Of a DNA stretch of 64,000 bases, positions 10,400 to 21,540 are shown in pieces. How positions within the stretch are numbered: position 1 is the stretch's first letter; each line of letters begins with the position of its first letter. Source of the stretch: Prorocentrum cordatum (taxonomy: Eukaryota; Sar; Dinophyceae; Prorocentrales; Prorocentraceae); the NCBI GenBank assembly GCA_963575745.1, contig CAUYUJ010016348.1, forward strand, positions 43,501 through 107,500. The letters run 5' to 3'. A model generated the notes under the pieces. It did no database searches. It was given only the letters and a program-made list of their open reading frames with translations, and was not told the origin of the DNA. Both the position numbers and the translations under genes were made by a program.

Positions 10400-11676
10400 T
10401 CACTTCCTGCCCTGCTGCCAGCCTTTCTGCTTCCAGCTGCCCTGGTCGTTGCCCTGGTGCCAGCCGCCCTGGTTGCGCCAGGGGCTGCGGGACCGCGGCG
10501 GCACAGCTGGCGAGAGCGACCGTGGCGGCGGCCTCGCTGCAGCGCTGCCCGAGCTGCGCTCGCTGCCCTTCGCGCCAAAGGCGTCGCCCTTGCCGTGCTT
10601 GCCCTTGCCCGCGCCCTTACCTGCCAGCGCCCTGGCTGCTTTGGCCGCCCTGGTTTCCACCTTGCTCCTCGCCTGCTTGGCGAGATCGGCGTCGACTTTC
10701 GTGAAATGCAGGTTCCAATCGGGGTCGCCACGCTCCAGGGCCTTCGCCATCGCCAGGCGAGCCATGACATCATATTGGTAAGCTGTGCGCACGCCGCCCT
10801 CCTCCTCAGCGACCCTGCTGAGCAGCATCGAGTAGCCGAGAACCTCGAGGGGGGTAGCGGTCTTCATCAGAATGAGCTTCAGGCCCCAATCCATGTGGGC
10901 GTGGAATATGGCGTACCCAGGATAGTCCAGCTCCGAGGTAGCCCTGACCCGCTTCAGCTCGGCCATTTGCCGCTGGCGGTCTGGCATCGGCCCGTCGCCC
11001 ACGGGCACGTCGATGCGAGGAATCCTCGACCACGCTGGGCGGAAGTTCTTCTGAAGATCTTCGCCGTCGGCGCTGCCTACATACAGGCGCCCTTTCTCTC
11101 TGGCGATGCGCCCTGCCGCCCAAAGACAGCCAAGTTCTCCTGTGAGGGCAGGACGTCCTGGGGGAACCTGTCCATCCCCAGCTCGGTGAGCCTGGCTGCG
11201 AGGTTGAAGGACAGCGCCTTCACGGAGCGCTTGTGGCTCGCTGCCTGCGCCTCAAGGTAAGCATTCATCGTGCCCGCCGGGGTGCTTTCAGGCGTCGGAG
11301 CTTGAGGCACGACAGTGGCGCACTTGCACTGGACCCTGTAGGCAAAGGCGACCTGCGCCAGCTGGACAACCCACGCCTGGAAGACGGAGGTCTCTGCCTC
11401 CAAAGTGTAAGGTTTCTCGCCGTGCCTGACAGTGGTCCCGATGATCTCGCGCATGCACGAATCGCCAATGTCGAGCTGCGAAAGCGTGCCAAGCTTCTCC
11501 GCCAGGAGCCTCCAGACGGAGAAGTGCCAGAAGAGGTCGTGGTGAGCCTTAGGCGACTCGTCCACACTGAGCAAGAACTCGCACCACTTGACCTGGGCAG
11601 CAACCTCCGCGCCACACAGGGCGCCCTGCGGGAGGTCCCCCACGAAAGCCTCGACCTCTGCGGCGCCGAAGGACAT
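10400..11676 (-). pseudogene. Gag-like protein of YRT1-b
   Basis: The ATG at 11676 (MSFGAAEVEAF) is chosen by alignment to copy a. The N-terminal half contains HHDLFWHFSVWRLLAEKLG and QCKCATV. One frameshift near 11110 leads to the second half (to 10400) with EEEGGVRTAYQYDVMARLA and a basic Gly/Lys/Ser tail including PRSRSPW. The reading frame extends far upstream of 11676 only because the minisatellite is open in that frame. The stop is TGA. Confidence 0.72.
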
Positions 11677-11979
11677 GGCGCGATGCTCAGCTGCGGGTGG
11701 GTGCTGGCCAGTACCAGGGCGAAATGAGCAGGTGGAAGCGCCGGAAAAGCTCGAGCCAGAAGACTGCGGCTGCAGCAGGCCCGGGCGCAGCGCTGGCCAG
11801 GACGAAGCCGCGAACGGAAAGCCCAACCCACAAGCAACAAGAAACGACGCCACGAGAGACCACGGGACCACCCGAGCAGCCCCGCAGAGCGCCCGCGCCA
11901 CAGGCCACGGCCAACCACAAGAGCCGGCCGGGCCGCCAGGGCCACCCCACGGAAGACTGCCGCCGACCTGGCGCCCCTG

Positions 11980-12505
11980 CAGGACCAACCGCAAAACAGC
12001 CCGACCTGCGGGTGCGCCCCAAACTGACGGCCTGGACCCACTCCAAACAGAACACGGCGCCGATCGACCTGCGGGTGCACCTCCCGACCTGGGCACGAAC
12101 GCTGCTGCCCGACATGCGGTGCTTTCCCGAGCTGCGGGAGCGAACACTGCCCGCCCGGGCCCCCCAGCCCGCGGAACCGAGACGACGCTGCCCGACCTGC
12201 GGGTGCATTCCCCGACCTGCGGGACTGGAAAAGGTGGTGCCCGACCTGCGGGTGCACTTCCCGACCTGCGGGGCCGAAAGTGCTGCCCGACCTGCGGGTG
12301 CACCCCCCGACCTGCGGGACCGAAAACGGTGCCGCCCGACCTGCGGGTGCACACCCCGACCTGCGGGACTGGAAACGGTGCTGCCCGACCTGCGGGTGCA
12401 CTTCCCGACCTGCGGGAACGAAAACGCACTGCCCGACCTGCGGATGCACTTCCCGACCTGCGGGAACGAAAACCATGTGCTGCCCGACCTGCGCGAAGCA
12501 CATAG
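11980..12505. repeat. 48-49 bp minisatellite in the YRT1-b leader
   Basis: About eight or more copies of a unit built around CCCGACCTGCGGGTGCAC, clearest from 12190 to 12505 and degenerate below. It lies between A1 and gag, so it is an expansion inside the element leader. Confidence 0.85.
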
Positions 12506-12507
12506 CC

Positions 12508-12945
12508 GGAGCGAGAACCCAGGAGCGCCAGGAGGCGGTGGCGACGAGGAGGGCCCGTGGCGACGAGGGGACGCAGTGGCGAGGAGCCCCCGGCAGCGCC
12601 CGCCAGAATGCCCGGACGGGAGCCAGGAAGGCGACGAGGAAGGGCAGCGGCGACGAGGAGCACGAGCCGCAACCCCGCGCCGCCAGCAGAAGGCGCGGTT
12701 ATCCTCGCGCACTCGCGCCTGGAGGAAGGAGAGGAGCAAGCGGCGCAGCATCTCCGCGCCCAAATCCAGCAGCCGCACGCGGCCACGGGCTGTCAGCACA
12801 ACGATCCGCCGCGCCACGGGGGCACTGCCAGGCAGCGAACGAATGCGATTCCACTGAGGCCACCGAGGCCAGGAAGCGAGGAGACCACTCGAGTCCTCCT
12901 GGAGATTTTCCTGCCCCCCAAACCGTTGCACGATTTAGGGGCGAT
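12508..12945 (-). repeat. A1, 5' split repeat of YRT1-b
   Basis: Matches A2 (5784-6221) without gaps. It begins on the minus strand with the family hairpin, and the flank reads AAATTTTA, giving the same ATTTT core as the other junctions. Confidence 0.88.
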
Positions 12946-13189
12946 TAAAATTTGTTTCCTGATGGGTGGCCTGGGCGACCACATCCTTTATGTGACGGGG
13001 CGCGCCGCCTTGGCGGGCAACGCCGTCAAGGCGACGCGCTAGAGGGCGTGCGCGCACAGCTCGACTGCGACCCCACGCTAATTCGGCACCCTGTTTCTGC
13101 CAGCGTGATTCTCCGGCTGGGGCCGAAAATCTTCCAAACTCCGATGGGGCGAGTTCCCATGGGAAATCCGTCCAGTTGCAATCTCCGCC
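12946..13189. other. Spacer between YRT1-b and repeat module F
   Basis: Unique sequence with no convincing gene. It contains one isolated GAAAATCTTCC (13122-13135) resembling a B-tail end, possibly a relic of an older insertion. Confidence 0.4.
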
Positions 13190-13460
13190 GCCGAATTTCC
13201 AGCAGCCACACCAGAATTTAATTCTGAGTTCGCTGGTGAAACGGCGTCAGCATGGATATGCCGATTACGCGCGGATTGGGACGCAGGCCCCCCGGGGTCG
13301 ATCGAGGACAGGCGTGCTGCACAAGTGCACAGCACCCCTGCCCCCGTTGTGTGCAGGTGGGGGATTAGCCAATGCCACCCCATCAAGGACTAGCTTCTGC
13401 CGCCTGCACACATCCGACCCCGAGTGCCCAGGAGTGTCCGTAGCCACTCTGGCTCGCGCA
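13190..13460 (+). repeat. Module F copy 1, possible structured RNA
   Basis: One of three copies (also 30091-30330 and 40262-40530). It begins with CACCAG...CTGGTG around AGAATTTAATTCT. Potential nested stems are GGGGTCG with CGACCCC (outer), GTGTGCAGG with CCTGCACAC (middle) and TGGGG with ACCCC (inner). The stem arms are kept in all copies while loop bases vary. Each copy leads into a minisatellite on its plus-strand side. Function is unknown; it could also be the end of a non-autonomous element. Confidence 0.55.
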
Positions 13461-13499
13461 GTCCGGACTGCGCGGTGGAGTGCAGCCTAACCAATGTGC

Positions 13500-14470
13500 A
13501 GCCGGCGCGCAGACCCCGGCTCTCCAGCGCCCGATGACGCGAATCGAACCAATCAACACACTTTGGGCCGCAACTTCCCGTTGACGGGCGGATTCCCCAC
13601 GAGTCGCCCGTCACGAAATGCGCGCCCACAGACGCGAAATCGCGCCGCTCGGATGAGACCGCGCTTGCACCTTGCGCGCGCCGACTCGGCGGTTGCGTCA
13701 CATTGGAACATTCCGCAGCCCGTGCCGGAACACACGCAATCAACAATTGCGTTTTGAACGCGAGACCGCGCAAGAAACGGACGCCGAAGCCAAAATGAGC
13801 GCCACTGTGCCAGAACGCATGGCTTTTGTTGAGAGCACGCACGAAGACGTGTCCGGCTTTTGCGCGCGCCTGCACGCCAGCGCGCGCCAAGACCATACTG
13901 GCCGCGCTTGCATGGGAACGCGCAGAAGCACGCCCCAAATGCAAATTCGGGGCGAGGCCCAAAGAACGCCACAGACACAGGCGACCGCCACACACCTGCC
14001 TCTCATGATGAGGTCGCTGGCAGCGGAATCAGAACGCAGAAAGGAGCTTAGAATGCAGTGCTGGGGGCGTGGACGCCCAGGAGCGCCAAGAAGCGCTCAG
14101 ATTGCGAACCTGGCTGCGCCTGGTCACCAGAACGCAGAAAGGAGCTACGAATGCAACTTTGAGCGCGTGGACGCCCAGGAGCGCGAAGTCACGCTCAGGT
14201 TGCGAAACGCGCTTATTTGCACTCAGCTTGCCAACCTGGAACGCTCGGGCACGAGAACGCAGAAAGGCGTTCAGGATGCAATGTTTGGGCGCGCGGACGA
14301 TTCTGGGCGCGCGGACGCCCAAAAGCACACAGAATGCGAACCTGGGTGCGCCTGGGAACCAGAACGCAGAAAGGCGCTCAGGATACAATTCTGGGCGCGC
14401 GGACGCCAGGAGCGCTAGGTCACGCTCAGATTGCGAGCCCGGGTGCTCCTGGGCACCAGAACGCCGAAAG
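13500..14470. repeat. Minisatellite, CAGAA-type, following module F copy 1
   Basis: Degenerate units of about 50-90 bp built from AGAACGCAGAAAGGAGCTCA, GGGCGCGCGGACGCCC and related words. No gene is supported; long open frames are repeat-driven. Confidence 0.7.
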
Positions 14471-14574
14471 GAGCTCAGAACAGGGGAGACGCGGGAATCG
14501 CCGCACCCACTGGAAACCGAACGAAGTGGCGACCTGAGAGAAAGAAGCCTGGAAACCCGATCCTCCCGCGACAA

Positions 14575-15020
14575 GGGCCGGCGAGCGCAGCTCGACAGGC
14601 CTGGGTTTGCCGCCCGTGAGAAGGCAGCGAGCCTACGCGCCGTCGCGCGAGGTAAAGCCCGCGAGAAGGCAGCGACCCGAAGGTAATGAAGCTTCCCGCG
14701 GGAAGGCAGGGACTTTTGGGTGCGCCCACGAGAAGGCAAGACCCCACTAGGTTTGCCCGCGAGAGGGCGGCGAAGTGACCCTGCACGCAGCATGCATGCC
14801 ACACGGCACCCAGCAGAGCCTGGGAGAGGTGCGGCCCGAGTTTGCCCGCGAGAAGGCCGGGTGCGCCCGCGAGAAGGCAGGGGCCCTGAACTTGCCCGCG
14901 AAAGGCAGAACCAGAGAGTGAGAAACACGGTGGCCTGAGTTTGCCCGCGGAAGGCAGGGGCTCTGGGTGTGCCCGCGAGAAGGCAGGGACCCTGGGTTTG
15001 CCCGCGAGAAGGCGGTGACC
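14575..15020. repeat. Short minisatellite, GCCCGCGAGAAGGCAG type
   Basis: Repeats of about 28-35 bp containing TTTGCCCGCGAGAAGGCAGG. The same words recur at 21670-22070. The stretch to 15304 has no gene I can support and shows leader-like similarity to 22330-22470. Confidence 0.7.
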
Positions 15021-15304
15021 CTGCGCGTGGCTTCTCACAAGGAACCTGGCCCACGTCCCCGCGGTCAGAAGGCCGGGCCGAGCAGAAGACGACGGCGGTC
15101 ACGCTTTGCCAGGACCCCACGGCCTCACGGACGAGCAGGGCCGAGAGGCGCGACGCACGACCTGGTGACACAGTGCCGCGCCGAGAAATACTTCCGCCGC
15201 TCCGGAACAAGCGGGCCGGCGCCGAGGACCGCACGCCCGCCATGCAGGCACCGAGGCGCGTGAGCAGAGGAGAGGGGGGGAAGTGAGCGACAGCGGGCCT
15301 GCCC

Positions 15305-15352
15305 CGCATGATTTTCCTGTGCCGGAAACAAGTTTATGCTTCATGAAAATGC
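15305..15352 (-). other. YRT end-type hairpin site
   Basis: ATTTTC and GAAAAT flank about 30 bases with AAAC/GTTT arms. The layout ATTTTCAT...CAGGAAAAT on the minus strand matches the A-repeat start of YRT1. It marks a change of sequence type on both sides. Confidence 0.6.
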
Positions 15353-15435
15353 CCCGGCACGACGAGGAGACGCCGGCGAGACAAGTGAGACGCTCGCCAG
15401 GCGGGAAGTCGCCCGCAGGGCGGAAAGCAGTTTGT

Positions 15436-17276
15436 AATCACGGCCCATTCCTGCGCTTGCGGGCGCAGGCGCGCCCAGAGATTCGGGCGCGATTTCGCTT
15501 GCAGGCACAGGCGCGTCCAGAGTCGCAATTGGAGCGATTCCGCGCTTGTGGGCGCAGGCGAGCCAAGTGCCGCAATCAGTGCGCGATGCCCTCTGTTGCG
15601 GCGCTGGCAGCGCCTGGAATCATTACCGGTTCGCGACTCCGCGCTCACGGATGCAAGCGCCCAGGGACGCACGAAGCGGGATTCCACGCTTACGCGCGCG
15701 AGCGCGCCAGGCTCGTCATCGCGATTGTGCGCGTCTGGGCGCAGCGGAATTGCGAGCGCAATTCCGGGCGTTCAGGCGCGGGCGCTTCCGGACTTGCTAT
15801 TGGAGCGCGACGCCTGCGGGCGCAGGCGCGCTCTGAAACGCAATCAGTGCACGATTCCGCCTGCTCACGCGCTGCCGATGCGCGGGCGCGCCCGGAATTG
15901 CCGTCGGACCGCGTTTTCGCGCCAAGGGGCGCAGGCGCACCCGGAGTGGCAATCGGAACGCGTTCGGGCTGGCAGCGCCCGGTAAACGGCGCCTGCGAGC
16001 GCAAGCGCTCCGAAAGGCAGTCGGAACGCGGTTTGGCGCGCATGGGCGCTGCGGAAGTGCCGGCGCGCCATTACGTTCTCGTTCTGGCGGGCGCAAGCGC
16101 GCCCGAGAACGCAATCGGAGCGCGATCCCGCGCTCATGGGCGCCGGCGCCCAGGAGCGCAATCGGAGCGCTACATCACACCAACGGGCGCAGGCGCACCG
16201 AGGTTCGCCATCGGCGCGCGTTTCCGTGCATTCGGGGGCTGGTGCGCCCAGATTCGCAATTCGAGCGCGACTCCGCGTTTGCGGAGGCAGGCCTGTCCGG
16301 GAAAGCCATCAGGCCACGATTCCGTGCGCACGCGCGCAGGGATCGCTAAAAGTTGTAATTGGAGCGAGGGCGCGCGTATGGGCACAGGCGCCCTGTAGCG
16401 CAACTGGAGTGTGATTGCGCGCTTGAGAGCGTCTGCTTTGGGCCGCGACCTCATGCGTTCGGCGCTGCCCGCGAACGGCGGTTCCCCCGTTCAGGCGCAG
16501 GCTCGCCCGCCCATTTTGCAATCCCAGCGCGATTCTGTGCTGATGGGTGCAGACGCGCCCAGAAACGCAATTGGAACGCGATCTCGCGCGTTCGGGCGTA
16601 GTCGCGCCCAGAAACGCAATCGAAGCTTTATTCTATAATTGCGGGCGCGGGCTCGCCCGGAAGGCAATCAGAGCGCGATTCTAAGCTCACGGGCGCAGGC
16701 GCGCCCGGAATCGCAATCGGAGCGCGACAACGCGCTTATGAGCCCAGGCGCACCCAGAAGCGTACTCGGAGTGCGATTCCTCGCGTTCAGGCGCAGGCAC
16801 GCGCACGGGCGCAGGCGCGCCCGGAATTGCTATCGGAGCGCGATGAGGCGCGCCCAGAAGCGCGATCAGAGCGCGATTCAGCGCGTTCAGGCGCAGTCGC
16901 GCGCAGAGGCACAGGCGTAGGTTCGCGATCGGGGCACGATTCCGCGGTCAGGGGCGCAGGCGCGCCCCGAATCACAATCGGAGCGCGACAATGTGCTGAT
17001 GGCCGCAGGCGTGCCCGGAAGCGCAAGCGGAGCGCGATTCCGCGCGTCCATGCGCAGGTACGCGGAGGGGCGCAGGCGCGCCCGGAATTACAATCGGAGC
17101 GCGATGACGCGCTGCAGGCGTGCCCAGAAGCAATCGGAGCGCGATTCCGCGCGTCCAGGCGCAGGCGCGCGCAGGGGCGCAGGCGCGCCCACAATTGCAA
17201 TCCGAGCGCGATGACGCGTTGCAGGCGAGGCGCAGGGGCGCAGGCGCGCCCAGACTTACAATCAAAGCGCGATGAC
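15436..17276. repeat. GC minisatellite block, copy 1
   Basis: Tandem units of about 45-65 bp with GCAGGCGCGCCCGGAAT and GGAGCGCGATTCCGCGC. CGGAATCGC is regularly followed by its complement GCGATTCCG, giving small hairpins. The block is collinear with 19311-21145. No genes. Confidence 0.85.
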
Positions 17277-17765
17277 GCTGCTTCGCAGCAGGTGGCTCCT
17301 CTTCCGCTTCCTCCCTCGGTTGGTCGGTTGGTTGGCTTGGCGCTGGTGGCGTGCGCAGTGGCTCCTCGCAGCAAACTCGCGGCTTTCTGCTGGTGCTCCT
17401 CGTTGCCACTTCGCCGCCGCTCCTCGTCGCCATTGCCTTCCCGAGGTCAACTTCGGTGACAGCGACGCAACAGCCCCGAAGGAGGCTGCTCTGCAAGGCG
17501 GAACGCCCTGGCGTGCGTGGCCTGTGGCAGCGACGCAGCAGCCCTGAGAGAGGCTGCTCTGCAGGGCGGAACGCCCTGGCGCCAGTGGCCCGTGTCAGCC
17601 GCAACAGCCCTGAGGGAGGCTGCTCTGCAGGGCGGAACGCCCTGGCGCCCTTGGCCCGTGTCAGCGCCGCAACAGCCCTAAGGGAGGCTGGTCTGCAGGG
17701 CGGAACGCCCTGGCGCCCGTGGCTTGTGGCAGCCCTGCAGCGCCGCAAGGGCGGCTTGTAATCGC
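17277..17765. repeat. Module R copy 1
   Basis: Starts with CTTCGCAGCAGGTGGCTCC, a GGTTGGTCGGTTGG stretch, then about four units of 60 bp containing CAGGGCGGAACGCCCTG, a palindrome with 7-bp arms. Also at 18830-19310 and 39730-40138. Confidence 0.85.
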
Positions 17766-18711
17766 GGCCCATTCCTGCGCTTGCGGGCGCAGGCGCGCCC
17801 AGAGATTCGGGCGCGATTTCGCTTGCAGGGCACAGGCGCGTCCGGAGTCGCAATTGGAGCGATTCCGCGCTTGTGGGCGCAGGCGGGCCAAGTGCCGCGA
17901 TCAGTGCGCAATGCCCTTTGTTGCGGCGCCGGCAGCGCCCGGAATCATTACCGGTTCGCGACTCCGCGCTCACGGATGCAAGCGCCCAGGGACGCACGGA
18001 GCGGGACTCCACGCTTACGCGCGCAAGCGCGCCAGGCTCGTCATCGCGATTGTTCAGGCGCAGGCGCGCGCAGGGGCGCAGGCGCGCCCATAATCACAAT
18101 CAGTGCGCGATTGACTGCTTATGGTCGCAGGCGTGCCCAGAAGCACAGTTGGAGCGCGAGTGCGCGGATTCGGGCTCAGGCGCACGCGGGAACGCAATCA
18201 GAGCACGATCCGCGCGTTCGAGCTCTGCTTCGGCGCAGGTTTGCTGTCAGAGCTTCCGCGCGTTCGGGCGCAGGCGCGCCCAAGAGCGCAGTCCGAGCGC
18301 TAAGGCAGCGCCCGGAGTCGCACTCGGAGAGCGTAGGCAGCGCTTATGAGCGCATGTGCCCTGCCACGCAATCGTAGCGCGATTCCGCCCGCGCTCATGA
18401 GCGCACAAAAATCGTGATCAACGCGCGATCTGGCAATACTCAAGTCGGTTTGCGAGGTCGCACCTGCGGGCGCAGGCGCGCCCACAATCGCAATGAAAGG
18501 TGATTCCGAGTCCGGGCACAGGCGCGCCCGGAATCATAATCGGAGCGCGATTCGCGCACGCAGGCGCAGGCCAGCGCAGGCGTGCCCGGCATCGCAATCC
18601 GCGCGTGAATCGGCTTGTTCGGCCGCAGGCGCGCTCCGGCGCTCATAGTCAGCGTTGCAAAAGGATCGCGATTTGCGGTGCTTGCACGCGCTGGCGCGCC
18701 CGGAATTTTGG
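17766..18711. repeat. GC minisatellite block, truncated copy 2
   Basis: The first 285 bases match 15439 onward, then it jumps to sequence matching 21200-21540. It looks like an internally deleted copy of the block. Confidence 0.75.
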
Positions 18712-19310
18712 GGGGCAGGAAATCGTCAGGGCGCACGTGAGTGCGCCTCTCTGCCTTTATGCATCTGGCTTCCATGCCTCGGTTAGCTATGCGCTTGACC
18801 GCGACGCGTGTTGGTCTCACTCGCCCAGGGCTGCTTCGCAGCAGGTGGCTCCTCTTCCGCTTCCTCCCTCGGTTGGTCGGTTGGTTGGCTTGGCGCTGGT
18901 GGCGTGCGCAGTGGCTCCTCGCAGCAAACTCGTGGCTCTCTGCTGGTGCTCCTCGTTGCCACTTCGCCGCCGCTCCTCGTCGCCATTGCCTTCCCGCAGT
19001 CAACTTCGGTGACAGCGCCGCAACAGCCCCGAAGGAGGCTGCTCTGCAGGGCGGAACGCCCTGGCGCGCGTGGCCTGTGGCAGCGCCGCAGCAGCCCTGA
19101 GGGAGGCTGCTCTGCAGGGCGGAACGCCCTGGCGCCAGTGGCCCGTGTCAGCGCCGCAACGGAGGCTGCTCTGCAGGGCGGAACGCCCTGGTCAGTGGCC
19201 CGTGTCAGCGCCGCAACAGCCCTAAGCGAGGCTGCTCTGCAGGGCGGAACGCCCTGGCGCCCGTGGCTTGTGGCAGCACTGCAGCGCCGCAAGGGCGGCT
19301 TGTAATCACA
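18712..19310 (+). repeat. Leader-like unit with module R copy 2
   Basis: Begins with the right half of a YRT hairpin (GGGGGGCAGGAAAT) and matches 39630-40138 almost throughout, including a short ORF-free leader and the palindromic units. This suggests module R is the A leader of a plus-strand YRT relative. Confidence 0.75.
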
Positions 19311-21540
19311 GCCCATTCCTGCTTGCGGGCGCAGGCGCGCCCAGAGATTCGGGCGCGATTTCGCTTGCAGTGCACAGGCGCGTCCGGAGTCGCAATTGGA
19401 GCGATTCCGCGCTTGTGGGCGCAGGCGGGCCAGGTACCGCAATCAGTGCGCGATGCCCTCTGTTGCGGCGCCGACAGCGCCCGAAATCATTACCGGTTCG
19501 CGACTCCGCGCTCACGGATGCAAGCGCCCAGGGACGCACGAAGCGGGACTCCACGCTTACGCGCGCAAGCGCGCCAGGTTCGTCATCGCGATTGTGTGCG
19601 TCTGGGCGCAGCGGAATTGCGAGCGCAATTCCGCGCGTTCGGGCGCGGGCGCGCCCGGACTTGCCATCGGGGCGCGACGCCTGCGGGCGCAGGCGCGCTC
19701 AGAATTGCAACCAGTGCACGATTCCGCCCGCTCACGCGCTGCGGAAGCGCGGGCGCGCCCGGAGTTGCCATCGGACCGCGTTTTTGCGCCAACGGGCGCA
19801 GGCGCACCCGGAATGGTAGTCGGAACGCGTTCGGGCTGGCAGTGCCCGGTAAACGGCGCCTGCGGGCGCAAGCGCTCCGAAAGGCAGTCGGAGCGCGGTT
19901 TGGCGCGCATGGGCGCTGCGGAAGTGCCGGCGCGCCATTGCGTTCTCGTTCTGGCGGGCACAAGCGCGCCCGAGAACGCAATCGGAGCGCGATCCCGCGC
20001 TCCTGGGCGCCGGCGCCCAGAAGCGCAATCGGAGCGCAATGTCACACCAACGGGCGCAGGCGCACGGAGGTTCGCCATCGGCGCGCGTTTCCGTGCATTC
20101 GGGGGCTGGTGCGCCCAGATTCGCAATTCGAGCGCGACTCCGCGTTTGCGGAGGCAGACCCGTCCTGGAAAGCAATCAGGCCGCGATTCCGTGCGCGCGC
20201 GCGTAGGGAGCGCTAAAAGTTGCAGTTGAAGCGACGGCGCGCGTATGACACAGGCGCTCTGTAACGCAACCAGAGTGTGATTGCGCGCTTGAGAGCGTCT
20301 GCTTTGGGCCGCGACCTCATGCGTTCGGCGCTGCCCGCGAACGGCGATTCCCCCGTTCAGGCGCAGGCTCGCCCGGTCATTTTTGCAATCCCAGCGCGAC
20401 TCTGTGCTGATGGGCGCGGACGCGCCCAGAAACGCAATTGGAACGCGATCTCGCGCGTTCGGGCGTAATCGCGACCAGACACGCAATCGAAACTTTATTC
20501 TATGCTTGCGGGCGCGGGCTCGCCCGGAAGGCAATCAGAGCGCGATTCTAAGCTCACGGGCGCAGGCGCGCCCGGACTCGCAATCGGAGCGCGACAACGC
20601 GCTTATGAGCCCAGGCGCACCCAGAAGCGTACTCGGAGTGCGATTCCTCGCGTTCAGGCGCAGGCACGCGCACGGGCGCAGGCGCGCCAAGAACTGCAAT
20701 CGGAGCGCGATGAGGCGCGCCCAGAAGCGCGATCAGAGCGCGATTCAGCGCGTTCAGGCGCAGTCGCGCGCAGAGGCACAGGCGGAGGTCCGGGATCGGA
20801 GCACGATTCCGCGCTCAGGGGCGCAGGCGCGCCCGGAATCACAATCGGAGCGCGATAATAAGCTGATGTCGCAGGCGTGCCCGGAAGCGCAAGCAGAGCG
20901 CGATTCCGTGCGTCCATGCGCAGGTGCGCGGAGGGGCGCAGGCGCGCCCGGAATTGCAATCGGAGCGCGATGACGCGCTGCAGGCGAGCCCAGAAGCGCA
21001 ACCGGAGCGCGATTCCGCGCGTCCAGGCGCAGGCGCGCGCAGGGGCGTAGCAAGCCCACAATTGTAATCCGAGCGCGATGGCGCGCCGCAGGCGAGGCGC
21101 AGGGGCGCAGGCGCGCCCAGACTTATAATCAGAGCGCGATGACGCGCTGCAGGCGCGCCCAGAAGCGCAATCGGAGCACGATTCCGCGCGTTCAGGCTCA
21201 GGCGCGCGCAGGGGCGGCGCCTGTAATCACAATCAGTGCGCGATTGACTGCTTATGGTCGCAGGCGTGCCCAGAAGTACAATTGGAGCGCGAGTGCGCGG
21301 GTTCGGGCGCAGGCGCGCGCGGGAACGCAATCATAGCACGATCCACGCGTTCGAGCTCTGCTTCGGCGCAGGTTTGCTGTCAGAGCTTCCGCGCGTTCGG
21401 GCGCAGGCGCGCCCAGGAGCGCAGTCCGAGCGCTCAGGCAGCGCCCGGAGTCGCATTCGGAGAGCGTAGGCAGCGCTTATGAGCGCAGGTGCCCTGCCAC
21501 GCAATCGTAGCGCGATTCCGCCCCCGCTCATGAGCGCGCT
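19311..21540. repeat. GC minisatellite block, copy 3
   Basis: Collinear with 15439-17276 and then with 18050-18480. Small differences are mostly substitutions. No genes; long open frames on both strands are repeat artefacts. Confidence 0.85.

Larger units (their letters stand above)
5578..12945 (-). mobile_element. YR retrotransposon YRT1-b with complete split direct repeats
   Basis: This is the best-preserved layout in the window. On the minus strand the order is A1 (12945-12508), a 48-bp minisatellite, gag, RT, RNase H, linker, YR, then B1 (6341-6222), A2 (6221-5784) and B2 (5697-5578). Split direct repeats of the form A1-genes-B1-A2-B2 are known from PAT/Ngaro-like YR retrotransposons. 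A1 and A2 align without gaps over 438 bp at a constant offset of 6724. Junctions A1-flank, B1-A2 and B2-flank all fall at an ATTTT core. Every ORF carries at least one frameshift except the YR catalytic part. Confidence 0.85.

Noticed and set aside
15283-21482. Numerous plus and minus frames of 60-370 codons
   Set aside because: All lie in palindromic GC minisatellites and repeat the same Arg/Ala/Gly words.
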